From JANNSX01 sp031403155 (GTDB lineage: Bacteria; Pseudomonadota; Alphaproteobacteria; Rhizobiales; Hyphomicrobiaceae): DNA of 52,661 nt. Position 1 is the first letter of the stretch; each line of letters begins with the position of its first letter. The position numbers and the translations under genes are program-made. The stretch covers positions 1-52,661 of the forward strand of contig JANNSX010000340.1 of NCBI GenBank assembly GCA_031403155.1, in the 5' to 3' direction. Under the pieces are notes generated by a model. The model was not told the origin of the DNA, made no database searches, and worked only from the letters and a program-made list of their open reading frames with translations. Below are positions 1 to 6,472 of the stretch, piece after piece.

Positions 1-196
1 CATGTAGCGATCAGTACAGATAGCGACCCGTGCCCGGCAAAGGTAGGGTTAGTCGGTCGAGCGGAGCCATCGAGCATCGCTTTGGCGGGGGCGGCTCTAC
101 GAAGCCCGCTTGCACGAGGAGCTACTGAAAGGCTGCTCGATCGACTAACCCTACCTTTGCCGGGCACGGGTCGCTATCTGTACTGATCGCTACATG
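1..196. repeat. 62-bp near-perfect inverted repeat
   Basis: Bases 1-62 and 135-196 are reverse complements with a single mismatch (position 56). They flank a 72-base spacer, so a single strand could fold into a very long hairpin. The repeat begins at the first base of the window, so the left arm may extend further. No gene lies inside. It could be a terminal structure of a mobile element, a long-hairpin intergenic repeat, or a fold-back assembly artefact at a contig end. The sequence alone cannot decide. Confidence 0.85.
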
Positions 197-198
197 GT

Positions 199-265
199 CT
201 CCGGCGGCCTGATGCCACCGGAGCGGAAGTTGGAAAAAGTGAGCCGCCGGTGGTGCCGACGGCTC
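199..265 (-). terminator. Paired hairpins downstream of the 298-513 gene
   Basis: Two short inverted repeats follow the stop of the minus-strand gene: CTCCGG/CCGGAG at 199-204 and 218-223, and GAGCCG/CGGCTC at 241-246 and 260-265. Neither has a convincing T-tract, so a role in transcription termination is inferred only from position. They may instead belong to the repeat structure at the window start. Confidence 0.3.
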
Positions 266-297
266 ATCGAAAGTTTCGTCACACAGAGTGACGGATG

Positions 298-513
298 CTA
301 CCTCTTGTTGGGCTTGCCCTTGCCCTTCTGCTCTTCTTCGTCGTCCTCCCTGTAGCTGCGGAGCACGAGCTTGCCGTCGATCGGCAAGGCCTGGAGCAAA
401 AGGTTGAATCCCTCGCCGTCCTCGTGCCGGTAGGCGACTCCCAAATTCAACCAGAAGTCGTCCTTGCCCTCCCGTTTGATTACGGTGAAGGCACGATACG
501 CGGGTTTGGCCAT
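298..513 (-). CDS. Small conserved-type protein of unknown function (71 aa)
   Basis: This is a small soluble protein with no recognised function. The preferred start is the ATG at 513. An upstream extension in the same frame reads like non-coding sequence. The core runs from an aromatic N-terminal strand (FTVIKREGKDDFWLNLG), through a Gly/Asn-rich turn, to an LQALPIDGKLVLR strand, then a highly charged tail of Asp/Glu and Lys. The same pattern (FTV...DxFW..xGxAxxxxxG....LxALPI....VL) recurs in the gene at 1868-2080, so the two are paralogs. Such short proteins are familiar from alphaproteobacterial plasmids and integrative elements, which fits the neighbourhood. A promoter-like TATAGT and a 10-bp hairpin lie upstream. 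The function is unknown. Confidence 0.7.
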   Translation of the reverse strand: MAKPAYRAFTVIKREGKDDFWLNLGVAYRHEDGEGFNLLLQALPIDGKLVLRSYREDDEEEQKGKGKPNKR

Positions 514-1245
514 GATGGCTCTCCCATGCTGAGGGTTACAACACCCTGCCCGTGACTTCACGCGCAGGCGGCACGGCACAGAAAGATGCGCGGTGCCGCC
601 TGGTCATGGGGGAGCTTCGAAACACTATACTCCGTATACAGAAAGAGCAAGCGATCGTGGACGTGCCCCAAGCTCACGCGCCACGGATCGAAGCCGGAGG
701 CCGAAACCGCGCCAGCGGGTTCGGTGAACGAGAGCCGGGCATGGTCATCACGATGCGCCAACCTCTGCAATGCGATGGCCGAAGGCAACAGCAGCGCCGG
801 CGAGGGCAGCGGCCGTGATTGCTGTGTTCGAGCGGAAGCACTTTCTTTTGAGCAGGTGCCCACTCGCTCGCGGCGATGTGCGAGGCGGCCATGCGGCCGT
901 GCCGGAATTTTTCGTCTAACGTCGGCGACCGTCGTCAGCCCGGCTCGATTTCTGGTGAGGCATGTCTGCACGATTTCCGGAGCCAGCACGGGGACCGCCG
1001 TGCGCGCCCATCCGGGCGGGTCAAGCTCGAGGCGGCTCGAGCAGGTGTCCACCGGCGCTTGAGGCGCCCGGCGGCCAAAGGCCGAGGGCGCGGTACGCTT
1101 GCCACTCGGGGTCGAGTAACACTCGAAGCGTTTTACTAGCTAAGCCGCGATGCGGCCCGAGCGAGGTGGGGTGGTGTGTGGCCTGTTAAAGCGCTATAGA
1201 GAGATAGAGTCGTTGGTCGAGAGTAGTTAACACTGGACACAAGCG
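514..1245. other. Gene-poor stretch with one strong hairpin
   Basis: I see no convincing gene. Open frames exist on both strands but have low-complexity Arg/Ser/Pro-rich translations typical of GC-rich shadows. A perfect 10-bp inverted repeat, CAGGCGGCAC/GTGCCGCCTG (565-574 and 593-602), lies in what would be the leader of the minus-strand gene at 298-513. On the minus strand a TATAGT box at about 625-630, with TTGCTC 15 bases upstream, is a weak promoter candidate for that gene. Confidence 0.4.
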
Positions 1246-1569
1246 ATGGCAAACGACGGCGGAAAGAGCAACGCGACGACACATTTTCGTCGGCTCAAAG
1301 CGGAGATTGAGAGCCTACAAGAGGAAGGGAAAGAGCAGTTGTTGGGGATCATCCGCGGCGCCATCGGCGAGCTCAATGCGTTCGGGTACAGCTACCGGCT
1401 TGTTGCCGGGCGCCGTCAAGGCCGGAGGGCGAATATCGCGCGGCCCTGTCCGGTATGCAAATTCAGAACGGTGCCGCATCACGATGCCCGGTCGCATCGC
1501 GGGCAAGGGCGGAAGAAGCGCACCTTCACGAGTGAGGAGCTGCAGGTGCTCGGGCTCGTGCGGAGATAG
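1246..1569 (+). CDS. Small basic protein with Cys/His finger-like motif
   Basis: A 107-residue protein of unrecognised family. The N-terminal half is predicted helical and charged (residues about 12-50, LKAEIESLQEEGKEQLLG and beyond). The middle carries CPVCKFRTVPHHDARSHR, a CxxC followed by HH and H that could bind zinc. The C-terminal part is rich in Lys and Arg. This combination suggests a nucleic-acid-binding or H-NS-like architectural protein, but I cannot assign it. It is the only plus-strand gene in the first 9 kb and is convergent with the gene ending at 1583. Its start is an ATG after a purine-poor leader, so the ribosome site is weak. Confidence 0.6.
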   Translation: MANDGGKSNATTHFRRLKAEIESLQEEGKEQLLGIIRGAIGELNAFGYSYRLVAGRRQGRRANIARPCPVCKFRTVPHHDARSHRGQGRKKRTFTSEELQVLGLVRR

Positions 1570-1582
1570 GGGCCGTTGACCC

Positions 1583-1864
1583 TCAGCCGCGACGCGGGAA
1601 GAGGATTGCCGTTACAACGAGGTTCAAGCGCTTCAGGAGCCCGTCGATTGCACTGACGGAGACCCGCCATATGCTGGCGAGCGATCGGTTCGCGACCGCC
1701 ACGAGGCTCCCTAGGAACTTCTGCAGCGGATTGACCAGGGCCCAACGGGCGGCTGCCGCCGCCCGTCGCGGCCCGCCGACCATCATGGCGAGGCCAACGA
1801 ACGTCCCGACTAGGCCTAGGTAGAGCGCCAGGAGCTGAAGGCCGATGGGGATCAAAAGGTCCAT
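1583..1864 (-). CDS. Small membrane protein, unknown function
   Basis: A 93-residue protein with a hydrophobic N-terminal segment (residues 3-28, LIPIGLQLLALYLGLVGTF) followed by an Arg/Ala-rich stretch and an amphipathic second half (LQKFLGSLVAVANRSLASI). It probably has one or two membrane passes. Its ATG lies three bases after the stop of the 1868-2080 gene, so the pair is probably co-transcribed and translationally coupled. It resembles small inner-membrane proteins of conjugation clusters only in a general way. No family is recognised. Confidence 0.6.
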   Translation of the reverse strand: MDLLIPIGLQLLALYLGLVGTFVGLAMMVGGPRRAAAAARWALVNPLQKFLGSLVAVANRSLASIWRVSVSAIDGLLKRLNLVVTAILFPRRG

Positions 1865-1867
1865 GGC

Positions 1868-2080
1868 TCACGACTCCTCCTTCGGGTTGGCCTCGTCTTC
1901 GGTGATGGGCAGGAGCACCAGGCGCGGCGTGATCGGTAGTGCGTTCAGAAGAATTGTCATGCCCTTGGCGTTGGGAAAGGCCGAACCAATCCGGCACCAG
2001 AAGGCGTCCTGGCTTTTGTCGGCAGGCTCGCTGACGGTGAAGACTTTGAAGGTCGGCTTATTCGAGGTCTGCGATGTCAT
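1868..2080 (-). CDS. Small conserved-type protein, paralog of 298-513
   Basis: A 70-residue soluble protein sharing the layout of the product of 298-513: an FKVFTV strand, DAFWCRIGSAFPN, a LLNALPITPRLVLLP strand pair and an acidic tail. The start at 2080 is supported by a clear AAGGAG ribosome site seven bases upstream, which rules out the longer in-frame extension. The stop is followed within three bases by the ATG of the small membrane protein. Function is unknown. The tail is acidic and lacks a terminal di-glycine, so it is not a convincing ubiquitin-like modifier despite its closeness to E1-like and JAB genes. Confidence 0.75.
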   Translation of the reverse strand: MTSQTSNKPTFKVFTVSEPADKSQDAFWCRIGSAFPNAKGMTILLNALPITPRLVLLPITEDEANPKEES

Positions 2081-2502
2081 TGGTCTACTCCTTGTCGTCG
2101 AGGTTGAAGTCGGGAAGTCGCGTGATGAACGGTCGAGGCGTCGAGTGCTTTCCTTCGCTGCAATTATCGCCCGCGCTGGAAGAGCCCGCGTCAAGGTAAC
2201 CGCTGCGCGGTCGGCCTGCGGCCGAACCTTGACCCGGGCACGCGCGGGCACAGTGCCGACCAGGACGGAACGCAAACAGAATCATGACTGCTCCGGTCGG
2301 TTGAGGTGAGAGTTTTGCAGAACAGATGCCGCCGGGTGATGAGGTCGTGGAGGTTTCCGGGCCTGGGCCGCTCCAGGGCAGGGATGGTTGCTTGACGCTC
2401 GTTGGCGTCAAGGGCCGAGTTTGCGGCGATGGTGTCGCGATACCGGCGATAGACCGTCGGAGAAATTCGGATCGATGGTGTTGGGAGCGCATGTTCGGAT
2501 TC
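2081..2502. other. Intergenic region with inverted repeat and possible decayed frame
   Basis: No gene can be assigned with confidence. On the minus strand, the frame that continues after the stop of the gene at 2503 stays open for about 100 codons. It reads protein-like for a while (YRRYRDTIAANSALDANERQ) but lacks a usual start codon. An ATG at 2492 begins a different frame, so this could be a frameshifted or decayed small gene. An inverted repeat with one mismatch (14-base arms at 2184-2197 and 2226-2239) could form a hairpin between the two parts of the operon. Confidence 0.35.
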
Positions 2503-2934
2503 TCAGAGAATTTCGACACCGGTATCGACGTACTTGGCGGTCTGCTCGGCCCAATGTATTGCCCATTTAAGGGCGTCGGGCACCGAGGTTGGCGGGTCCT
2601 GGTCACGACCGATGCTGATAAAATGACGCTTGTCGTGCCAATATTTTATGCGGTGTGTTGAGTGACCGTCGTTGTTGCGGCCATTGTAGCTCGGCTGCTC
2701 GACGACGAAGATGACGACCTCGTTGGGGATCCACCAGGCATCGTGAGGTTTCAAAATGTCGGCGGGAATGAGGTTGAAGCGGAAGTCGTGACGGCCGTCG
2801 CGGGTCGTGTAGTGGAACTCGCCGTAGTCGTCGTCGGCCCAGCTCGAAAAATCGATGGTCTCGCCGTTCCAGTCGAAAGTGAGAGCGGTGTTCATCGGTG
2901 TGCTCACGAGAGATGGTGACAGGTGCGGGCTCAT
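2503..2934 (-). CDS. Putative E2-like fold protein, Ser variant (143 aa)
   Basis: This is a paralog of the product of 3856-4419. Both share SWADDDYGEF or NWADDDYGEF, YTTRDGRHDF, a hydrophobic strand (EVVIFVVEQP) and a conserved C-terminal block DPPTSVP..AL.W....WAEQT..Y.DTG. The block just before DPPTSVP has I-S-I-G (Ser107) where the paralog has V-C-V-G. Placement next to E1-like and JAB genes, and a G[IV]C-like strand before a helical C-terminus, suggest a divergent ubiquitin-conjugating (E2/UBC) fold. That is inference, and here the putative nucleophile position is Ser. The GTG-free start at 2934 overlaps the JAB stop as ATGA, indicating translational coupling. A second ATG at 2895 is possible. 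Confidence 0.7.
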   Translation of the reverse strand: MSPHLSPSLVSTPMNTALTFDWNGETIDFSSWADDDYGEFHYTTRDGRHDFRFNLIPADILKPHDAWWIPNEVVIFVVEQPSYNGRNNDGHSTHRIKYWHDKRHFISIGRDQDPPTSVPDALKWAIHWAEQTAKYVDTGVEIL

Positions 2935-3845
2935 GCTGGGCCACGGCGGCAGGGAGGGGTAAGCGGATGGCCTGGCCGACGGTCGTGGTTGTCGAGCATG
3001 CCGAGAGGCAAGTTGGCGGCTGCGGCGATGCGCTCGATTGGCGAGGCGATGTCGGCCGGTAGCTCGTCGGTAGCGAGGCCGAGGCTCAGACTGATGGCGT
3101 GGCGATGATGTCTCAGCTCGCGCAGCGCATGATCGCGCAGAGCCTCGAGGCCGGCGATCGTTGGCGTGCGCTCCTCATCGCTGAGAGTGTGGTCACGGCG
3201 AAGGGCTGCGATCTCCCGGGCGTAGTGTGAGAGGAGCTCGCGGGCGAGCGAAACCTGGCGCTTGGAGCGTGCCAGCATGGCCTCAGGCGTCGGCACTGTC
3301 GAATCGGTCGTGCGCATGGTTTCGTCCTCGACGATGATGGAAGTTCTGATCGGTTTGCTGGCGCGGCGCGGCAGCGCCCAGCCGTGGATCTGTGGGGCTC
3401 CGGCGCTGGCATCGTCGGCGAAGGTGACGATGGGGCAGAGGCACGTGTTCCAGCGCCGGCCGGGACTGTCGTCATTGGCAAGGCAAGCAGAGAAGAAGGC
3501 GACATCGCCCTCGTTGCTGTCGTAGTCGCCAGTCGATGGCTGGGCGGAGCCGTTCGGGTGCGAGTGCAAAAATCCCAACAGCTCGATGCCGCTCGGTCGC
3601 CATTCATGGTCGATGATGTAGTTCAGGGCATTGGCGTCGACATTGATGTGCGCCGAGCTGGCATCGAGACGTCCGTCGTCGAAGCGCGGTGGCATGAAGC
3701 GGAAGGCGGTGACGCGATAGGGATCATCGAAAGTGCCACCGAGCATGGCGAAGGTTTCCGGCGGCAGGCGGCCGACGGTGGCCTGGTACTGGCGATGGAC
3801 CTCGGCCGAGAGGATGATGGCGCTTGGTGCCGGTTGCTTGCTCAT
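2931..3845 (-). CDS. JAMM/JAB-domain metallopeptidase-like protein
   Basis: A 304-residue protein with an N-terminal MPN/JAB domain. The zinc-site signature is complete: Glu30 (PPETFAMLGG) and HSHP...S..D with His94, His96, Ser104 and Asp107. JAMM proteases remove ubiquitin-like proteins or cut isopeptide-like bonds, so deconjugation or processing is the likely role. The C-terminal half (residues about 190-290) is a charged helical extension (ARELLSHYAREIAALRRDH) that may dimerise or bind a partner. The start at 3845 lies ten bases after the stop of one small E2-like gene, and the stop overlaps the start of the other, so the protease is sandwiched between two paralogs. Longer upstream frames are shadows of the preceding gene. 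Confidence 0.88.
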   Translation of the reverse strand: MSKQPAPSAIILSAEVHRQYQATVGRLPPETFAMLGGTFDDPYRVTAFRFMPPRFDDGRLDASSAHINVDANALNYIIDHEWRPSGIELLGFLHSHPNGSAQPSTGDYDSNEGDVAFFSACLANDDSPGRRWNTCLCPIVTFADDASAGAPQIHGWALPRRASKPIRTSIIVEDETMRTTDSTVPTPEAMLARSKRQVSLARELLSHYAREIAALRRDHTLSDEERTPTIAGLEALRDHALRELRHHRHAISLSLGLATDELPADIASPIERIAAAANLPLGMLDNHDRRPGHPLTPPCRRGPA

Positions 3846-3855
3846 GACAGGTCTC

Positions 3856-4419
3856 TCAACTGAACTCCGCACCGGTGTCGATGTAGTTGCCGGTTTGCTC
3901 GGCCCAATAGGTGGTCCAACTGAGAGCCTCAGGCACTGAGGTCGGCGGATCGAACTCGCGGCCGACGCAGACACCGTAATGCTCAGTGGCGGTGGTCTTG
4001 GATGAGAGCCGGTGGGTCTCGTGCAGGCCGGTATGGCGACCGCCGTACTTTGGTTGCTCGATGATGAGGATGACGACCTCATCGTCGATGAACCATTCGC
4101 CATCGTGGTCGAGCTCGTCCTCGGGGACCAGCTCGAAGACGAAGTCGTGGCGGCCGTCGCGGGTCGTGTATTGGAACTCCCCGTAGTCGTCGTCGGCCCA
4201 ATTGTCGAAGTAGATATCGCCTTGCGGGTGCTCGAACAGCATTCTCTCGTGCATGGGTTTAGGCTCCTGAGTGGCGCCGCTAGGCTGCGCGGCGAGGTCG
4301 GGGGCTTGCTCGATCGATGATCGAGGGATCGGTGCGATGCCGCTCGTGAGCGTCGCCGCCGGCCTGCGGGCGGCGTAGAAGAGAACGAAGAGACCGATCA
4401 GAAGAAACACGAACGACAT
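3856..4419 (-). CDS. Putative E2-like fold protein, Cys variant, optional membrane anchor
   Basis: The conserved core (residues 56-187) matches the product of 2503-2934. It carries Cys151 in YGVCVGREFDPPTSVP, a position that would fit the active-site cysteine of an E2-like fold (inference). The first 23 residues (MSFVFLLIGLFVLFY...) form a clear transmembrane segment, followed by a Pro/Ala/Ser-rich linker. An internal ATG at 4254 has an excellent AGGAG site nine bases upstream and would give a soluble 132-residue form matching the paralog. Both forms may be made, or only the short one. It is transcribed after the E1-like gene and before JAB. Confidence 0.7.
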   Translation of the reverse strand: MSFVFLLIGLFVLFYAARRPAATLTSGIAPIPRSSIEQAPDLAAQPSGATQEPKPMHERMLFEHPQGDIYFDNWADDDYGEFQYTTRDGRHDFVFELVPEDELDHDGEWFIDDEVVILIIEQPKYGGRHTGLHETHRLSSKTTATEHYGVCVGREFDPPTSVPEALSWTTYWAEQTGNYIDTGAEFS

Positions 4420-4441
4420 GGTGATTTCCGATGTTGGGTGA

Positions 4442-4464
4442 CGGCACGGGGCGTGCCCGTGCCG
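4442..4464. repeat. Perfect 9-bp hairpin between E1-like and E2-like genes
   Basis: CGGCACGGG (4442-4450) and CCCGTGCCG (4456-4464) are perfect complements with a five-base loop. No T-tract follows in either direction. It lies in the 116-base gap between the E1-like gene and the E2-like gene, in the leader of the latter. It could attenuate, protect or punctuate the message. Confidence 0.6.
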
Positions 4465-4480
4465 CCGGCTTCAACGGCGG

Positions 4481-4516
4481 TTAGCGAAGTCCGCCGGGTT
4501 GCACGGGTCCGCGCAT
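4481..4516 (-). CDS. Possible 11-codon micro-ORF (MRGPVQPGGLR)
   Basis: Twenty bases after the E1-like stop, an AAAGGAG sequence stands seven bases before an ATG that opens only eleven codons. The ribosome site is among the best in the operon, which makes the tiny frame worth noting. It could be a leader peptide controlling the downstream gene, the start of a frameshifted gene, or chance. It contains a Gly-Gly, but calling it a modifier tag would be speculation. Confidence 0.25.
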   Translation of the reverse strand: MRGPVQPGGLR

Positions 4517-4535
4517 GGCTCGCTCCTTTCTTCGG

Positions 4536-5447
4536 TTATGCCTCGACCGGGATTGGCCATGAGGCGGGGAGCGGTAGCGGCGAGAGACCGACGGTGCCGC
4601 AATCGGGACAGCTCCAACCGTCGGGCGTATCCAACGACCAGAGCGTTGAGGTGAACGGCAGATCGACGAAACCCGGGAAGGCCTGGCCGGGGCCGCGGCC
4701 GAAGCTCGGCCGCATACGCGAGATGAGGCAGGGTTCGGATGCGAACTGCTCGGCGATGTTGGCGATGGCGAGTGTCGAGCCGGTCCGCTGATGCAGCCGC
4801 GAGACGACAATCAAGCCGATGAGGGCGTTCAAATAGTCGGCGGCGAGCGCATGGCTCGCGATCGGCCCGGCATTCGTGAAGCCGTTGTCGTAGGCGTCGT
4901 AGCGCGCCTTGGTGTGGCAGCGATGACAGCCGAGGCCGCGCGCGACCGTGTCGGGGAAGGTCGCCGTCACTTCGACCGCCTCGCAACCGGTGTTGCAATG
5001 GCCGAACAGCGTATCGGTCTTGAAGCGAAGAGCGTCGCGATTGATACGAGCTTGCGTGTGGAAGTCATCGGTCATGGCCAAGACCATGTCGGCCTGCCAA
5101 AGCGCGGCGTGCTCGATCTCGGTCAAGTCCTGGTAGCGCTTCTCGATCGTGCGGACTTTGACGGCGGGATCGATGCGCTTGAGTTTCTCTGCCAGCGCGA
5201 TGACTTTCGGTTTTCCCAAGTCGGCGATGTCGTGGCCTTGCGTCGCCGGGTTGGTGGCGCTCACGCAGTCGGGATCGATGAGGGTCCAGGTGGCGATGCC
5301 GGAGCGAAGCAATGAGGTAACGGCGCCGGCGACTCCGCCGGCGCCGATTGAGGCGACGTGGGCTTTCCTCATGATCGCGTGATCGAGGAGGCCGTCGTGG
5401 CGGCTGTGGTCGACGCTGATGCGGCGAAATGGAAATGGCCAAGGCAT
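4536..5447 (-). CDS. ThiF/E1-like adenylyltransferase
   Basis: A 303-residue E1/ThiF/MoeB-fold enzyme. It has the Rossmann-type ATP site (HVASIGAGGVAGAV, Gly35-Gly41), the acidic pair after strand two (LIDPD, Asp58/Asp60), SATNPATQ where ThiF/E1 proteins usually have NxNRQ, and DLGKPKV. Two CxxC pairs (Cys174/177 and Cys280/283) would make the structural zinc site. Cys151 and Cys155 are candidate thioester cysteines. Such enzymes adenylate the C-terminus of a ubiquitin-like protein. The usual Arg of the NxNRQ motif is not seen. The ATG at 5447 overlaps the upstream stop as TGATG, with GGAG eight bases before, which settles the start. It sits with JAB and E2-like genes. Confidence 0.85.
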   Translation of the reverse strand: MPWPFPFRRISVDHSRHDGLLDHAIMRKAHVASIGAGGVAGAVTSLLRSGIATWTLIDPDCVSATNPATQGHDIADLGKPKVIALAEKLKRIDPAVKVRTIEKRYQDLTEIEHAALWQADMVLAMTDDFHTQARINRDALRFKTDTLFGHCNTGCEAVEVTATFPDTVARGLGCHRCHTKARYDAYDNGFTNAGPIASHALAADYLNALIGLIVVSRLHQRTGSTLAIANIAEQFASEPCLISRMRPSFGRGPGQAFPGFVDLPFTSTLWSLDTPDGWSCPDCGTVGLSPLPLPASWPIPVEA

Positions 5448-6472
5448 CACACGGTCTCCGTGGTTGGGGGCAAGATCGAGATGCGGGCTCCACTGCTCGA
5501 GCGCCATGCTGGACCCAAGACGCCGTGCTCGGATAATTTCTCCGGCGTGGCGTAGAGGAACATTGAAGTCGCGTGTTCGCCGGTGATCGCACGCTGGTGG
5601 TCGATCATGTTGTCGATGCGCGTGTCAGACGGGACGACGAACAGCACGCGCTGTCTTGCCCAACCGAACAGATCCCGGTAGCGATCGGCCTTGTACGCGT
5701 GGTAATAAACCATCTGCTTGCGTCGTGTATTCGATTTGGTGATCATGCGCTTTGCGTTGTGGCTCTGGTTGCCGCGATCGATCTCAAGCAAGAAGTTGAG
5801 GCGTGTTTGGTCGGGGAGATGGATCTCAAAAAGTCGGTCGGGAATGTTCGTCAGGCGAACGGTCTCGGTGCGTGGGCCGTTCCTGCCGGTGGTCGTGAGT
5901 GGGACTTGGACGTGGATAGAAAATGGGCGTCGAGACTTGCGGGTCGCTTCCGGAAAATGGGCGATGCAATCATGGTGGTCTCGCAGCACGAGGCCGGCGG
6001 CCTCGACGGCGCGGCTGGTTCTGATCATGAAGCTCGCCGTCTCGAGCGTGTGCGGCAAGTTGACGGCGCTGCCGCTTCGGAAACTCGAGTCCAGGCGATG
6101 TTTGAGATCGATGCCGCGCTCTTCAAGCAGACGAGCGCCCTTGCGGGTTAGCTCGTAGATGCGTGGGGTATCGCCGTTGTAGAAATGAGAGGCCCGATAG
6201 GCCGCCTGTTGCTCGGGCCGATGCAGATAGCCGTGCGCCCATAGGGCGTAGGCGCGGCGGGCAATAACTGGCACCGACGCGCCAAGAGCCTCGGCGATTT
6301 GCGGTGTGTTGACGAAACGGTAGCGAGCAACGATGGCGACGATATCGACATCGCGTGGCATGAACCGATGAGCTGGTGGGACCGGTGGTCGGGTGAGCCG
6401 ATGTCGCTCGGCCGGACCGACGATCGAGGATTGCAGCATCTCAGAATTATACCTGCCCGGGTTATCGCTCAT
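5447..6472 (-). CDS. Replication-relaxation (Replic_Relax) family protein
   Basis: A 341-residue protein with an N-terminal winged-helix layout (residues about 40-125: DVDIVAIVARYRFVNTPQIAEALG, then a Y.L...G..LL wing). A mixed alpha/beta second half ends in FGWARQRVLFVVPS. This pattern fits the Replic_Relax family, found on plasmids and integrative conjugative elements and linked to replication or relaxosome functions. A general DNA-binding role is the safe reading. The start overlaps the ATPase stop as ATGA, and the stop overlaps the E1-like start, so it links the ATPase and the E1-like genes in one message. Confidence 0.75.
   Translation of the reverse strand: MSDNPGRYNSEMLQSSIVGPAERHRLTRPPVPPAHRFMPRDVDIVAIVARYRFVNTPQIAEALGASVPVIARRAYALWAHGYLHRPEQQAAYRASHFYNGDTPRIYELTRKGARLLEERGIDLKHRLDSSFRSGSAVNLPHTLETASFMIRTSRAVEAAGLVLRDHHDCIAHFPEATRKSRRPFSIHVQVPLTTTGRNGPRTETVRLTNIPDRLFEIHLPDQTRLNFLLEIDRGNQSHNAKRMITKSNTRRKQMVYYHAYKADRYRDLFGWARQRVLFVVPSDTRIDNMIDHQRAITGEHATSMFLYATPEKLSEHGVLGPAWRSSSGARISILPPTTETV

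Noticed and set aside
558..1052. 164-aa minus-strand frame in the first kilobase
   Set aside because: Arg/Ser/Pro-rich translation, no ribosome site, competing frames of equal quality on the other strand.
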